This document shows positions 44,882 through 54,281 of a stretch of DNA of 64,000 nt, piece after piece. The translations under genes and the position numbers were made by a program. The notes under the pieces were generated by a model. The model ran no database searches and was not told where the DNA came from. It worked only from the letters and a program-made list of their open reading frames with translations. Where the stretch lies: the NCBI RefSeq assembly GCF_900091515.1, contig NZ_LT607410.1, positions 930,001 through 994,000 of the forward strand, read 5' to 3'. Origin of the DNA: Micromonospora purpureochromogenes. Its GTDB lineage: Bacteria; Actinomycetota; Actinomycetes; Mycobacteriales; Micromonosporaceae. Positions within the stretch are counted from its first letter, which is position 1. The number at the start of each line of letters is the position of its first letter.

Positions 44882-46282
44882 ATGACTACCGGGCTGGCAA
44901 GGGTCACCATCAGCGCTCCGCAACGACGCGTCGACGTGGCCCTGCCGGAGCAGGTGCCCCTCGCCGAGCTGCTGCCGGAGGTGCTGCGGCACGCCGGCGA
45001 GGGGCTGGCCGACGACGGTGAGCGGCACGGCGGCTGGGTGCTGCGCCGCACCGACGGGGCGGTGCTGGCGACCGCGCAGGCGCTGCTCCCGCAGGGGGTG
45101 CGCGACGGCGAGGTGCTGCACCTCGCGCCGGCCCACGCCGAGTGGCCCGAGCTGGAGTACGACGACGTGGTGGAGGCCATCGCCGACGGCGCCCGTCGGC
45201 GCGGCAGTGCCTGGTCCCCGGCCGCCACCCGGGCCGCGGCGCTCGCCGGTGCGGGCGTGCCGCTGGCCGTCGGGCTGGTCGCCGTCCTGGCCGCCGGGCC
45301 GCAGCACCGGGCCGGCTGGCCGCTGGCGGTCACCGTCGCGCTGCTGCTCGCGCTCGCCGGCACGGTCGCCTCCCGCGCGTACGGGGACGGCCCGACCGGC
45401 GCCACCCTCGGCGGGTACGCGCTGCCGTACGCCGCGGCGGCCGGCGCCCTCGCGGTCAGCTCCGGCGACCCGGTCGGTGCGTTCCGGCCGCTGCCCTGGC
45501 TGGGCGCCCCCGAGCTGCTGGCCGGCGCGGTGGCGCTGCTGCTGGTGTCGGTGCTCGGCCTGCTCGGCACCGCCACCCGGCTGCGGGTCTTCGTGGCCGG
45601 CGCGACCCTCGGCGCGGTCGGCGCGGCCGCCGCCCTCGGCGGGCTCCTGCTCGGGCCGGCCGAGACCGCGGCGGTGCTGCTCTGCGTGCTGGTCTTCGCC
45701 CTCGGCGGGCTGCCGCTGCTCGCGATCCGGCTGGGCAAGATGCCGCTGCCGCCGATCACCCTGCCCACCGGCCCGACCGGCGGCCCGGACGGCGTGCGGG
45801 ACCTGCCCGACCGGGCGCGGGTGCACGCGGCGGTGGCCCGGACCGAGGAGATGCTGACCGGGATGCTGATCGGGCACGGCGCACTGGCGCTCGCCGCGGC
45901 GCTGGTGCTCGGCGTCACCGGCGGGCTGGCCGGGCGGCTGCTGGTGGCCGTCGTCTCGGCGGTGCTGCTGCTGCGCTCCCGGCTCTTCGTGGCGGTCCGC
46001 CACCGGGTGCCGCCGGTGCTCGCCGGGCTGGCCGGGTTCGCGGTGCTCGGCGTGGTGCTGGCCGTCCGGGCCGGCGATGCGGTGGTGCTGGCGCTGACCG
46101 TGGGCGGGCTGCTGGTGGCGCTCACCGCCGTGGCGGCCGGCACCACGTACGCCCGGCGGCCGGTGTCGCCGTACGTCGGTCGGGTGGCCGACCTGACCGA
46201 CACCGCGCTGGTGGTCTCCGTCGTGCCGGTGGCCTGCGCCGTGCTGGGCCTCTACGACGCCGCGCGCGGCCTGCTCGGCTAG
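44882..46282 (+). CDS. eccD: EccD-like type VII secretion membrane protein
   Basis: 466 residues. The first 85 form a ubiquitin-like YukD domain (TISAPQRRVDVALPEQVPLA). They are followed by a linker and about 11 hydrophobic helices, the EccD layout that lines the ESX pore. It starts at ATG 44882, about 100 bp from the divergent eccC start, so both could share one control region. Its 3' side has two hairpins before ppa. EccD here with EccC and MycP gives three of the five usual membrane parts. Confidence 0.88.
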   Translation: MTTGLARVTISAPQRRVDVALPEQVPLAELLPEVLRHAGEGLADDGERHGGWVLRRTDGAVLATAQALLPQGVRDGEVLHLAPAHAEWPELEYDDVVEAIADGARRRGSAWSPAATRAAALAGAGVPLAVGLVAVLAAGPQHRAGWPLAVTVALLLALAGTVASRAYGDGPTGATLGGYALPYAAAAGALAVSSGDPVGAFRPLPWLGAPELLAGAVALLLVSVLGLLGTATRLRVFVAGATLGAVGAAAALGGLLLGPAETAAVLLCVLVFALGGLPLLAIRLGKMPLPPITLPTGPTGGPDGVRDLPDRARVHAAVARTEEMLTGMLIGHGALALAAALVLGVTGGLAGRLLVAVVSAVLLLRSRLFVAVRHRVPPVLAGLAGFAVLGVVLAVRAGDAVVLALTVGGLLVALTAVAAGTTYARRPVSPYVGRVADLTDTALVVSVVPVACAVLGLYDAARGLLG

Positions 46283-46351
46283 GAGGCTGTCGGGAAACCT
46301 CGCGACGGCTGCGACTCCGCCTCGCTCGCCCCGAGGCTTCCCGACAGCCTC
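46283..46351. repeat. Intergenic inverted repeat, 20-nt arms
   Basis: Arms GAGGCTGTCGGGAAACCTCG (46283-46302) and 46332-46351 match with one mismatch around a 29-nt loop. It starts right at the end of eccD and precedes a separate terminator hairpin, so it is not needed as terminator. Confidence 0.8.
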
Positions 46352-46363
46352 GGGGGCAGACGA

Positions 46364-46395
46364 CGAAGGGCCCGGGGGTGAGCCCGGGCCCTTCG
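46364..46395. terminator. Bidirectional terminator eccD / ppa
   Basis: CGAAGGGCCCGGG (46364-46376) and CCCGGGCCCTTCG (46383-46395), a perfect 13-bp stem with 6-nt loop between convergent gene ends. Confidence 0.8.
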
Positions 46396-46407
46396 TGACG
46401 CGGTAGG

Positions 46408-46914
46408 TCAGTGCGCGGTGTCGCCGCGCTCCTCGGCGTCCTTGGCCCGCTGGTACGACGCGCGGACCTCGGCCTCGGCCTCGACCCGGCCGACCCAGGT
46501 GGCGCCCTCGACCGATTTGCCCGGCTCCAGGTCCTTGTAGACCTCGAAGAAGTGCTGGATCTCCAGCCGGTCGAACTCGCCCAGGTGGTGGATGTCGCGC
46601 AGGTGCTCCTGGCGCGGGTCCTCGTAGGGCACGCAGAGGACCTTGTCGTCGCCGCCCTTCTCGTCCGTCATCCGGAACATGCCGATGGTGCGGCACCGGA
46701 TGAGGCAGCCCGGGAAGGTCGGCTCGGGGACGAGCACCAGCGCGTCCAGCGGGTCGCCGTCCTCGCCCAGGGTGCCCTCGATGAACCCGTAGTCGGCCGG
46801 GTACTGGGTCGACGTGAAGAGGGTGCGGTCCAGCCGGATCCGGCCGGTCGCGTGGTCCACCTCGTACTTGTTTCGGTGACCCTTCGGGATCTCAACCGTG
46901 ACGTCGAAATCCAT
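46408..46914 (-). CDS. ppa: Inorganic pyrophosphatase
   Basis: 168 residues, a family I soluble pyrophosphatase that hydrolyses PPi to two phosphates and drives biosynthetic reactions. It begins [20 protein letters not shown] and has the metal-binding signature [11 protein letters not shown] near 51-61, and KDLEPGKSV near 137. The start ATG 46914 is chosen on homology; the frame is open to 47034. The length is typical of actinobacteria. It diverges from dacB, the arrangement also recalled in mycobacteria (Rv3628/Rv3627c). Confidence 0.95.
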   Translation of the reverse strand: MDFDVTVEIPKGHRNKYEVDHATGRIRLDRTLFTSTQYPADYGFIEGTLGEDGDPLDALVLVPEPTFPGCLIRCRTIGMFRMTDEKGGDDKVLCVPYEDPRQEHLRDIHHLGEFDRLEIQHFFEVYKDLEPGKSVEGATWVGRVEAEAEVRASYQRAKDAEERGDTAH

Positions 46915-47067
46915 CTCCCACGCTCCCTCGTCTGCCCACGCTGGCTGAACGGAACCACAGACGCCCCCGGTACGGGTGATTGGCCACCCACCGGCTCCGG
47001 ACGCCGCATAGTCTTCGGACCGAAGTAGTGTCACCCAGGCTGGTTCCGGAGGCGGGAGGAGGGGGTC

Positions 47068-48978
47068 GTGGGGAGGGAAGATTCACACTACCGCCCGGAG
47101 GGGGTTGACGGGCGCGGGTCCGGTGGATCCGCGAGCGGACGCGTCCCGGTGCCCGGTGCGCACCCGTCCGACCGGTCTGCCCCGCCCAGCGCCACGCCGT
47201 CGGGGCCGGTTCCGCCGGCCTGGCCGGGCGATCCCCGCAACACCGGCCGATTCCCCGAGGTGAACCCGCCCGGCCGCCCCGCCGCCGGCTCCGCCCGCGT
47301 GCCGTCCGGGCCCCCGCCGGCCGCCGGTTCGGCCCGGGTCCCGCCGCTGACCTGGGACGCCCCGGCCACCGGGCCCGGCCAGGTCCACCGCGCCGGCGCG
47401 GGCCACGTCTACGGCGCCGCGCCGGTCTCGCCCTCGGCCGGTCCGGTCTCCCCGGCCGCCGGCTCCGTGCCCGTCTCCCCGCCGCCGGCGGGCGCCGGAC
47501 CGCTGGCTCCGCCACCCCCCGCGCCGCGCCGGCGTCGCCGACTGCTGCCGGTCGCGGTGCTCGCCACGGTGCTGCTGCTCGCGCTGGCCGGGGTCACCGT
47601 GGTGCTCCGCCCCGGGCCGGTCGCCGGGTGGCTGGGCGATGACGCCGCCGCGCCGGCCGCCGCCGCCCAGGCGCCGGAGCCGGACCCGTCGCCGGTGCTC
47701 GCCGGCCCCGACGCCAACGCCCCGCAGCCCACCTCCGCCGGGGTACGCGCCGCGGTGGAGCCGCTGCTCGGGGCCGCCGCCCTCGGCGGCCGGGTGAACA
47801 TCTCGGTGGCCGACCTGACCACCGGGCAGTCCATCTACGCCAGGGGCGGCGACGACGGCACGGTGCCCGCCTCGGTGACCAAGCTGGCGACCGGCGTGAC
47901 CGTGCTGGAGGCACGCGGTCCCGGGTACCGCATCCCCACCCGGGCGGTGGCCGGGGCGAACCCGGGCGAGGTGGTGCTCGTCGGCGGCGGCGACCCGACC
48001 CTCGCGGTGGACGGCAAGGGCTTCTACCGCGGCGCCGCCCGCCTCGACACGCTGGCCAAGCAGGTGAAGCAGGCCCTCGGCGGCACCGCTGTGACCAAGG
48101 TCGTCGTCGACTCCACGCTCTTCCCCGGCCCGGTGCACGGCCCCGGCTGGGACGACGACATCCCGACCGGCGGCTACGGCGCGTCGATCACCGCGCTGAT
48201 GACCGACGGCGCACGCCGCGACCCCGAGGCGGCCCGGAAGACCTCCGACGACACCCACGGCGCGGCCGAGCGGGTTCCGGAGCCCGACCTGACCGCCGGC
48301 CGCTCCTTCGCCCGGCTCCTCGGCCTCGGCGGGGACGCCCAGGTCACCCGGGGCACCGCCCCGGCGGCCGGCGGCGCCACGGCCACCGGCGCCCCGGCAC
48401 CCGGCACCGAGCTGGGCAAGGCCGAGTCGCTGCCGATGATCCGCCTGGTCGACATCATGATCAGCGACAGCGACAACGTGATCGCCGAGGCGCTGGCCCG
48501 GCAGGTGGCACTGGCCCGCAACCAGCCGGCGAGCTTCGTCGGCGGGGCGGCGGCGATGGACGAGGTCATCGGCGAGCTGGGCCTGCCGGCCAACGAGATC
48601 AGCCTCTCCGACGGCAGCGGGCTGTCCCGGAACAACCGGATCAGCCCGTCCCTGCTCACCGACCTGATCGCGCTCGCCGGCAAGGGCGACCACCCGGAAC
48701 TGGGCGCCATCTTCGGCGGCCTGCCGGTCGGCGCCTGGTCCGGCACCCTGGGTGACCGCTACCGGGTCGACGCGACCGCCGCCGGCGCCGGGGTGGTCCG
48801 GGCCAAGACCGGCACGCTGACCGGGGTGCACGCCATCGCCGGGCTGGTCACCACGGCCGAGGGTCGGCTGCTCACCTTCGCGGTCCTCACCGACCGGGCC
48901 CCGGCCGGCGACTCGGACGTCAGCCGTCAGGCCCTCGACCGGATCGCCGGCGCCCTGGCCGGCTGCGGCTGCCGCTGA
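47068..48978 (+). CDS. dacB: D-alanyl-D-alanine carboxypeptidase/endopeptidase (PBP4 type)
   Basis: 636 residues from GTG 47068 with GGGAGGAGGGGG upstream. A Pro/Gly/Ala-rich cytosolic stretch of about 150 residues precedes RRRRRLL and one membrane helix (about 159-180). The peptidase domain has SVTK at 269-272 (catalytic Ser269), SDN at 468-470 and KTGTLTG from about 580. It trims stem peptides in the wall. The proline-rich intracellular part is much longer than usual and could bind other wall or division proteins. The DUF2342 gene and tilS follow. Confidence 0.92.
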   Translation: MGREDSHYRPEGVDGRGSGGSASGRVPVPGAHPSDRSAPPSATPSGPVPPAWPGDPRNTGRFPEVNPPGRPAAGSARVPSGPPPAAGSARVPPLTWDAPATGPGQVHRAGAGHVYGAAPVSPSAGPVSPAAGSVPVSPPPAGAGPLAPPPPAPRRRRRLLPVAVLATVLLLALAGVTVVLRPGPVAGWLGDDAAAPAAAAQAPEPDPSPVLAGPDANAPQPTSAGVRAAVEPLLGAAALGGRVNISVADLTTGQSIYARGGDDGTVPASVTKLATGVTVLEARGPGYRIPTRAVAGANPGEVVLVGGGDPTLAVDGKGFYRGAARLDTLAKQVKQALGGTAVTKVVVDSTLFPGPVHGPGWDDDIPTGGYGASITALMTDGARRDPEAARKTSDDTHGAAERVPEPDLTAGRSFARLLGLGGDAQVTRGTAPAAGGATATGAPAPGTELGKAESLPMIRLVDIMISDSDNVIAEALARQVALARNQPASFVGGAAAMDEVIGELGLPANEISLSDGSGLSRNNRISPSLLTDLIALAGKGDHPELGAIFGGLPVGAWSGTLGDRYRVDATAAGAGVVRAKTGTLTGVHAIAGLVTTAEGRLLTFAVLTDRAPAGDSDVSRQALDRIAGALAGCGCR

Positions 48979-49045
48979 CCCCGACCGCCGGGGCCCCCTG
49001 CTCGCACGCCGGGCCGGGGTGTTCCGGCGCGGGTACGGTGGGTGC

Positions 49046-50113
49046 ATGGCGCAGTTCGTGGACTGGGATCTGGCCGCCGCGACCGCGGGGGCGCTGGGCA
49101 AGTCGGGCCCCCGGGTGTCGTACGCCGAGGCCACCGACGTGGTCGTCGACCTGCGACGGCTCACCGAGGAGGCGGCCGGGCACGTCGCCGACTACACCGG
49201 GCTGCGCTCGCAGGTGACGCACCCGCCGGTGCGGGTGGTGGACCGCCGGGACTGGGCGGCCGCCAACATCGCCGGCCTGCGCGAGGTGATCACCCCGCTG
49301 GTCAACCGGCTCTCCGGTGACAAGCGTCCCGGGCCGCTCACCGAGGCGGTCGGCTCCCGGCTGACCGGGATGCAGGCCGGCACGGTGCTCGCCTACCTCT
49401 CCGGCCGGGTCCTCGGCCAGTACGAGGTGTTCTCCGCCGACCCGGGTCAGCTGCTGCTGGTCGCGCCGAACATCGTCGAGGTGGAGCGGAAGCTGGAGGC
49501 GAACCCCCGCGACTTCCGGCTCTGGGTCTGCCTGCACGAGGTCACCCACCGCACCCAGTTCACCTCGGTGCCCTGGATGCGGGCGTACTTCCTCGGCGAG
49601 GTGAACGCCTTCGTCGACGCCGCGCAGGGCAACGAGCACCTGCTGGAGCGGCTGCGCCGGGGCGTCGCCACGCTCTCCGACGCGATCAAGGACCCGGAGA
49701 GCCGCACCAGCGTGCTGGACATCGTGCAGACCCCGGCCCAGCGGGCCGTGCTGGACCGGCTCACCGCGCTGATGACCCTGCTGGAGGGGCACGCGGAGTT
49801 CGTGATGGACGGCGTCGGGCCGCAGGTCATTCCCAGCGTGGAGCGGATCCGGGCGGGGTTCAACCGACGCCGCGAGGCCGGCAACCCGCTGGAGAAGGCG
49901 ATCCGGCGACTGCTCGGCGTCGACGTCAAGATGCGCCAGTACGCCGAGGGCCGCAAGTTCGTGCACGGCGTGGTCGACCGGGTCGGCATGGACGGCTTCA
50001 ACAAGATCTTCGGCTCCCCGCTGACCCTGCCCCGGCTGGACGAGCTGGGCAACCCGGACGCCTGGGTGGCCCGGGTGCACGGGCCGGCCGGCGCCACCCC
50101 GACCGCCGGCTGA
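49046..50113 (+). CDS. DUF2342 zinc-dependent metalloprotease-like protein
   Basis: 355 residues from ATG 49046. The family (also called coenzyme F420 biosynthesis-associated) has a gluzincin-like fold. The HEVTH motif at 164-168 supplies zinc ligands and the general base, and EGHAEF about 95 residues later gives a third ligand. No leader or membrane segment, so it is cytosolic. Its substrate is unknown. It is encoded between dacB and tilS, 10 bp from tilS, and the order is widely kept in actinobacteria. Confidence 0.88.
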   Translation: MAQFVDWDLAAATAGALGKSGPRVSYAEATDVVVDLRRLTEEAAGHVADYTGLRSQVTHPPVRVVDRRDWAAANIAGLREVITPLVNRLSGDKRPGPLTEAVGSRLTGMQAGTVLAYLSGRVLGQYEVFSADPGQLLLVAPNIVEVERKLEANPRDFRLWVCLHEVTHRTQFTSVPWMRAYFLGEVNAFVDAAQGNEHLLERLRRGVATLSDAIKDPESRTSVLDIVQTPAQRAVLDRLTALMTLLEGHAEFVMDGVGPQVIPSVERIRAGFNRRREAGNPLEKAIRRLLGVDVKMRQYAEGRKFVHGVVDRVGMDGFNKIFGSPLTLPRLDELGNPDAWVARVHGPAGATPTAG

Positions 50114-50123
50114 GCGGACGGCC

Positions 50124-51119
50124 GTGGCCGCCCTCGCCCCGCCGGTCGCCGCGATCCGGATCGCCGTCCGCCGCGCGCTGACCGCGCTGCCGGCCGGCGG
50201 GCCGGTGCTGGTGGCCTGCTCCGGCGGGGCCGACTCGCTCGCGCTGGCCGCCGCGACCGCCTTCGTGGCGCCCCGGCTCGGCCGGCGGGCCGGCCTGGTG
50301 ACCGTGGACCACGGGTTGCAGGAGGGCTCCGCCGGGCGGGCCGGGGCGGTGGCCCGGTGGGCCGTCGAGGCCGGTCTCGACCCGGTCGAGGCGGTGCCGG
50401 TGACCGTGGCCGGGCGCCCCGGCGGCCCGGAGGCGGCCGCCCGCGAGGCCCGCTACCAGACGCTGGTCGACGCCGCCCGGCGGCACCGCGCGGCGGCGCT
50501 GCTGGTCGGGCACACCCGCGACGACCAGGCCGAGACGGTGCTGCTCGCGCTGGCCCGGGGCGCCGGACCGCGCGGACTGGCCGGCATGCCCGAGCGCCGC
50601 GAGCTGGACGGGGTGCCGCTGCTGCGTCCGCTGCTCGACCTCACCCGGGACGACACCCGCAAGGCGTGCGCCGCGCTCGGGCTGACCCCGTGGGAGGACC
50701 CGCACAACGCCGACCCGTCGTACGCCCGCGCCCGGGTACGCACCGACGTGCTGCCGGTGCTGCTGCGGGCGCTCGGCCCGGGGGTGCTGGACAACCTGGC
50801 CCGGACCGCCCGGCTGGTGGCCGCCGACACCGCCGCCCTGGACGACCTGGCCACCGCCGCGCTCGCCACCCCAACCGGGGTACGGGCCGCCGAGGGCGGA
50901 CTCTCCGTGGCGGCCCTGGCCGCGCTGGCCCCGGCGGTGCGTACCCGGGTGCTGCACGCCTGGGCCCGGGAACTGGGCGCTTGTCCGGCGGCGCTGTCGC
51001 ACCGGCACGTGGCCGCGTTGGACGCGCTGGTCACCGACTGGCGGGGGCAGGGCGCGACGTACCTGCCGGGCGGGCTGCGGGTGGCCCGTCGCGCCGGCCG
51101 CCTGCTCCGGGTCGACTGA
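50124..51119 (+). CDS. tilS: tRNA(Ile)-lysidine synthase
   Basis: 331 residues from GTG 50124. Converts the wobble cytidine of tRNA-Ile(CAU) to lysidine with ATP. The PP-loop CSGGADSLA lies at 32-40, VTVDHGLQEGS near 70 and GHTRDDQAETVLL near 130 are the expected motifs. The C-terminal region is helical and shorter than in E. coli, as in other actinobacteria. It begins 10 bp after the DUF2342 gene. In mycobacteria hpt follows directly; here two accessory genes intervene. Confidence 0.92.
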   Translation: MAALAPPVAAIRIAVRRALTALPAGGPVLVACSGGADSLALAAATAFVAPRLGRRAGLVTVDHGLQEGSAGRAGAVARWAVEAGLDPVEAVPVTVAGRPGGPEAAAREARYQTLVDAARRHRAAALLVGHTRDDQAETVLLALARGAGPRGLAGMPERRELDGVPLLRPLLDLTRDDTRKACAALGLTPWEDPHNADPSYARARVRTDVLPVLLRALGPGVLDNLARTARLVAADTAALDDLATAALATPTGVRAAEGGLSVAALAALAPAVRTRVLHAWARELGACPAALSHRHVAALDALVTDWRGQGATYLPGGLRVARRAGRLLRVD

Positions 51120-51140
51120 GGCGGGGCCGTGGCCGCCGGT

Positions 51141-51193
51141 CGCGCCATGATCGGGGGCTTCCGACGGTTTCCGCATTCCGATCACATGGCGCG
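51141..51193. repeat. Imperfect inverted repeat after tilS
   Basis: CGCGCCATGATCGG (51141-51154) and CCGATCACATGGCGCG (51178-51193) pair with a 2-nt bulge around a 23-nt loop. It may act as terminator of the dacB-tilS unit. Confidence 0.65.
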
Positions 51194-51238
51194 CGGCGGA
51201 CCCTCCCCGGGAGCCGCCGGAGGCGGTAGACATGGCGG

Positions 51239-52873
51239 ATGGCGTACCCCCGACAGCCGCTCTTCGCCCCGAACGGTGCCGTCGCGACCAGCCAGCCGCT
51301 CGCGGCGGCCGCGGGTCTGGCCGTGCTGCGGCGCGGCGGCAACGCCGTCGACGCCGCGCTGGCCACGGCGATCGCGCTGACCGTGGTGCAGCCGCCCTCG
51401 AACGACATCGGCGGTGACCTGTTCGCGATCGTCTGGGACGGCGAGCGGCTGCACGGGTTGAACGCCTCCGGCCGGTCCCCGGCCGCGCTGACCCGGGAGG
51501 TGGTGCTCACCGCGACCGGGGGGAACGGGCCGGCGGCGGTGGACGCGCTCGGGGGCGCGCAGGCGCGCGGTCCGGCGCTGCCGGCCCGCGGCTGGCTGCC
51601 GGTGACCGTGCCCGGCGCGCCGGCCGGCTGGCGGGACCTGCACGACCGGTTCGGGTCGCTGCCCTTCGCGGAACTCTTCACCGACGCGATCTCCTACGCC
51701 GAGCACGGCTACCCGGTCGCCACCGGCACCGCCGCCACCTGGGACCGGGCGCTGGCCGCGCGGGTCGAGCCGGGCGGCGAGGAGTACGCCGAGTTCGACC
51801 GGGTGTTCACCATCGGCGGGCGGGCGCCGCGCCCCGGCGAGCGGTGGCGCAACCCGGACGCCGCCCGCACCCTGCGCCGCATCGCCGAGACCGGCGCAGC
51901 GGACTTCTACCGGGGCGACATCGCCGCCGCGCTCGACGCCCACGCCGCCCGCACCGGCGGCCTGCTCACCGGCGACGACCTGACCAGGCACGCCTCCACC
52001 TGGGTGGACCCGGTCAGCGCCCGCTACCGGGGGCACGAGGTCTGGGAGCTGCCGCCCAACGGGCAGGGAATCGCCGCCCTGCTGGCGTTGAACATCCTGG
52101 CCGGCACGGACCTCGCCGCGCTCGACGCCGAGGAGCGGCTGCACCGCCAGATCGAGGCGGTCAAGCTCGGCTTCGCCGACGCCCACGCCCACGTGGCCGA
52201 CCCGGAGCGGGCCCGGGTGCCGACCGCCGCCCTGCTCGACCCCGGCTACGCGGCGGCCCGGCGGGCCCTGGTCACCGACCGGGCCGGCGACCCGGTGGCC
52301 GGCGACCCGGAGCGCGGCGGCACGGTCTACCTGTGCACCGCCGACGCGGGCGGGATGATGGTCAGCCTGATCCAGTCCACCTACCTGGCGTTCGGCTCCC
52401 GGGTGGTGCTGCCCGGGCACGGTTTCGCGCTGCAGAACCGGGGCCTCGGTTTCCGTCTCGACCCGACGCACCCGAACGTGGTCGGGCCGGCCAAGCGGCC
52501 CTTCCACACCATCATCCCGGGATTCCTGGCCCGCGACGGCGCGCCGGTCGGACCGTTCGGCGTGATGGGCGGGCACATGCAGCCGCAGGGGCACGTCCAG
52601 CTGGTCTCCGCCACCGTGGACGCCGGCCTCGACCCGCAGGCCGCGCTGGACGCTCCCCGCTGGTACTGGCACGCCGGCCGGACCCTGCTGGTCGAGCCGG
52701 CGCTGGCGGCGGTGCCCGGCCTGGTCGCGGGGCTGCGCTCGCGGGGGCATGAGGTCACCGTCGCGGAGGAGCCTTCGGTCTTCGGGTACGGGCAGGCGGT
52801 GTGGCGTGGCCCGTCGGGCGGCTATGTGGCGGGGTCGGAGTCTCGGGTGGACGGGGCTGCTGTCGGGTTCTGA
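51239..52873 (+). CDS. Gamma-glutamyltransferase family (Ntn-hydrolase)
   Basis: 544 residues from ATG 51239. It has the features of gamma-glutamyltranspeptidases: an N-terminal LRRGGNAVDAALATAIALTVVQP (about 30-52), SNDIGGD, and the autocleavage site where Thr362 in ERGGTVYLC would become the nucleophile of the small subunit. PFGVMGGHMQPQGHVQ near 440 is another conserved block. No leader is present, so it may work in the cytoplasm, hydrolysing gamma-glutamyl amides or a related acylated compound. The gene sits between tilS and hpt, apparently an insertion in a conserved order. Confidence 0.87.
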   Translation: MAYPRQPLFAPNGAVATSQPLAAAAGLAVLRRGGNAVDAALATAIALTVVQPPSNDIGGDLFAIVWDGERLHGLNASGRSPAALTREVVLTATGGNGPAAVDALGGAQARGPALPARGWLPVTVPGAPAGWRDLHDRFGSLPFAELFTDAISYAEHGYPVATGTAATWDRALAARVEPGGEEYAEFDRVFTIGGRAPRPGERWRNPDAARTLRRIAETGAADFYRGDIAAALDAHAARTGGLLTGDDLTRHASTWVDPVSARYRGHEVWELPPNGQGIAALLALNILAGTDLAALDAEERLHRQIEAVKLGFADAHAHVADPERARVPTAALLDPGYAAARRALVTDRAGDPVAGDPERGGTVYLCTADAGGMMVSLIQSTYLAFGSRVVLPGHGFALQNRGLGFRLDPTHPNVVGPAKRPFHTIIPGFLARDGAPVGPFGVMGGHMQPQGHVQLVSATVDAGLDPQAALDAPRWYWHAGRTLLVEPALAAVPGLVAGLRSRGHEVTVAEEPSVFGYGQAVWRGPSGGYVAGSESRVDGAAVGF

Positions 52874-52900
52874 CTCTTTCGGTTCGTCGGGCTCGGGGTG

Positions 52901-52974
52901 GGGTTTCGCCGGAGCCCGACCCGCTCCGGGCGGTCAGGCTTGATCCCTGCGCGGGTCGGGCTCCGGCGAAACCC
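52901..52974. repeat. Intergenic inverted repeat, 24-bp perfect arms
   Basis: Arms 52901-52924 (starts GGGTTTCGCCGGAGCCC) and 52951-52974 (ends GGGCTCCGGCGAAACCC) are exactly complementary with a 26-nt loop. This is the longest perfect stem in the window. It follows the gamma-glutamyltransferase gene and faces the end of a convergent regulator gene. Confidence 0.88.
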
Positions 52975-53021
52975 GGGTGGCCGGGCTGGGTGGGTCCCGC
53001 CGGTCGGGTGGGTGGATCTTT

Positions 53022-53054
53022 GGTGGTTGCGGTGGTTGCGGTGGTTGCGGTGGC
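53022..53054. repeat. 9-bp tandem repeat
   Basis: Three exact copies of GGTGGTTGC (53022-53048) and a fourth partial copy. It lies in the convergent gap at 52874-53168, where I see no gene; the rest of this gap is G- and T-rich on the plus strand. Confidence 0.6.
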
Positions 53055-53168
53055 GGGAACCGGCCTTCTCCGCAGGTCCGTGGCCCGAGGGATGGCCGCG
53101 GTCGTTCCGGTGGTGGCCGGGCTGGTGGCCGTGGGGCTGGTTGTGGTCGACGTGGGGCTGGGTGTGGG

Positions 53169-54131
53169 TCAGGTGGTGGTTACCCGGTCGCGGAAGGTGG
53201 TGCGGTAGGCGTGCGGGGTGGTGCCGACGCGGCGGGTGAAGTGGTGGCGTAGCGCGGCGGCGTCGCCGAAGCCGGCCCGGTCGGCGACGGTGTCGACGCT
53301 GAGCCGGGTCTCCTCCAGCAGCCGGCGGGCCAGCAGCACGCGCTGGTTGGTGAGCCAGTCGTGCGGGGTGGTGCCGGTCTCGGCCCGGAACCGGCGGGCG
53401 AAGGTCCGCGCCGACATGCCGGCCCGGGCGGCCAGCTCGTCCACCGTGGTCGGCCGGTCCAGGTGCCCGATCAGCCAGCTCAGCACCGGCTCCAGCGTGG
53501 GGGCCTCCGGCGTGACCGGGATCGGCGCCTCGACGTACTGGGACTGGCCGCCGTCGCGGTGCGGGGGGACGACCATCCGGCGGGCCAGCCGGGTGGCGAT
53601 GGCGGAGCCGTGCTCCTGGCGGACCAGGTGCAGGCAGGCGTCGATGCCGGCGGCGGTGCCGGCGCTGGTGAGCACCGGCCCGTCGGCGACGTAGAGCGAG
53701 TTGCACCGGACCCGGGCCGCCGGGTGGCGGCGTTGCAGCTCGTCGACGTACCGCCAGTGGGTGGTGCACTCGCGGCCGTCGAGCAGCCCGGCCGCGCCCA
53801 GCACGAACGCGCCCGAGCAGACGCTGAGCAGGTACGCCCCCCGGTCGGCGGCCCGGCGCAGCGCGTCCAGCACCGGCTCGGGCACCGCGCAGCCCTGGCT
53901 GTGCGCCGGCACGGCGACCAGGTCGGCCTCCTCGATCGGACCGAGGTCGGCGTGCGGGGTCAGCCCGAAGCCGGAGGAGGTTCGGACGGGGCCGCCGTCG
54001 GCGGTGCAGACGGCGAACCGGTAGCCGGGGAACCCGTCCGCCGTGCGGTCGGTGCCGAAGACCTCGGCGAGCACGCCGAGCTCGAACGGGGCGACCTGGT
54101 CGAGCGCGAGGACGGCGACGGATCGGAGCAT
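53169..54131 (-). CDS. GlxA-family AraC-type regulator (DJ-1/PfpI domain)
   Basis: 320 residues from ATG 54131. The N-terminal DJ-1/PfpI-like domain (about 1-180) has the nucleophile-elbow-like LLSVCSGAFVLG near 103-114. Two C-terminal AraC helix-turn-helix motifs follow: TVDELAARAGMSARTFARRF (about 226-245) and TVADRAGFGDAAALRHHF (about 275). Members control metabolism of amines, amino acids or envelope stress; the ligand here is unknown. It is flanked by an accessory gamma-glutamyltransferase gene, which may be a target, but no direct evidence is visible. Confidence 0.88.
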   Translation of the reverse strand: MLRSVAVLALDQVAPFELGVLAEVFGTDRTADGFPGYRFAVCTADGGPVRTSSGFGLTPHADLGPIEEADLVAVPAHSQGCAVPEPVLDALRRAADRGAYLLSVCSGAFVLGAAGLLDGRECTTHWRYVDELQRRHPAARVRCNSLYVADGPVLTSAGTAAGIDACLHLVRQEHGSAIATRLARRMVVPPHRDGGQSQYVEAPIPVTPEAPTLEPVLSWLIGHLDRPTTVDELAARAGMSARTFARRFRAETGTTPHDWLTNQRVLLARRLLEETRLSVDTVADRAGFGDAAALRHHFTRRVGTTPHAYRTTFRDRVTTT

Positions 54132-54281
54132 GTGACGAGGGTAACCCCGTCGGTGGCAGAAAATCGAGGGGCAATGGCATTCCTGCCACTGTCCGGCTTC
54201 CGGGTGCGGGCGGAAACTGGTACCAGTCCGGTGCGCACCGGCGGCGATAACAGTCCAAACAACGCGAAAGCGAGCGCCGCC

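Noticed and set aside
52822..54258. Minus-strand frame reading through the gap after the gamma-glutamyltransferase gene (His/Asn/Arg repeats)
   Set aside because: The HRN-type repeats are a translation of the 9-bp DNA repeat, the frame overlaps real genes, and no start or ribosome site supports it.
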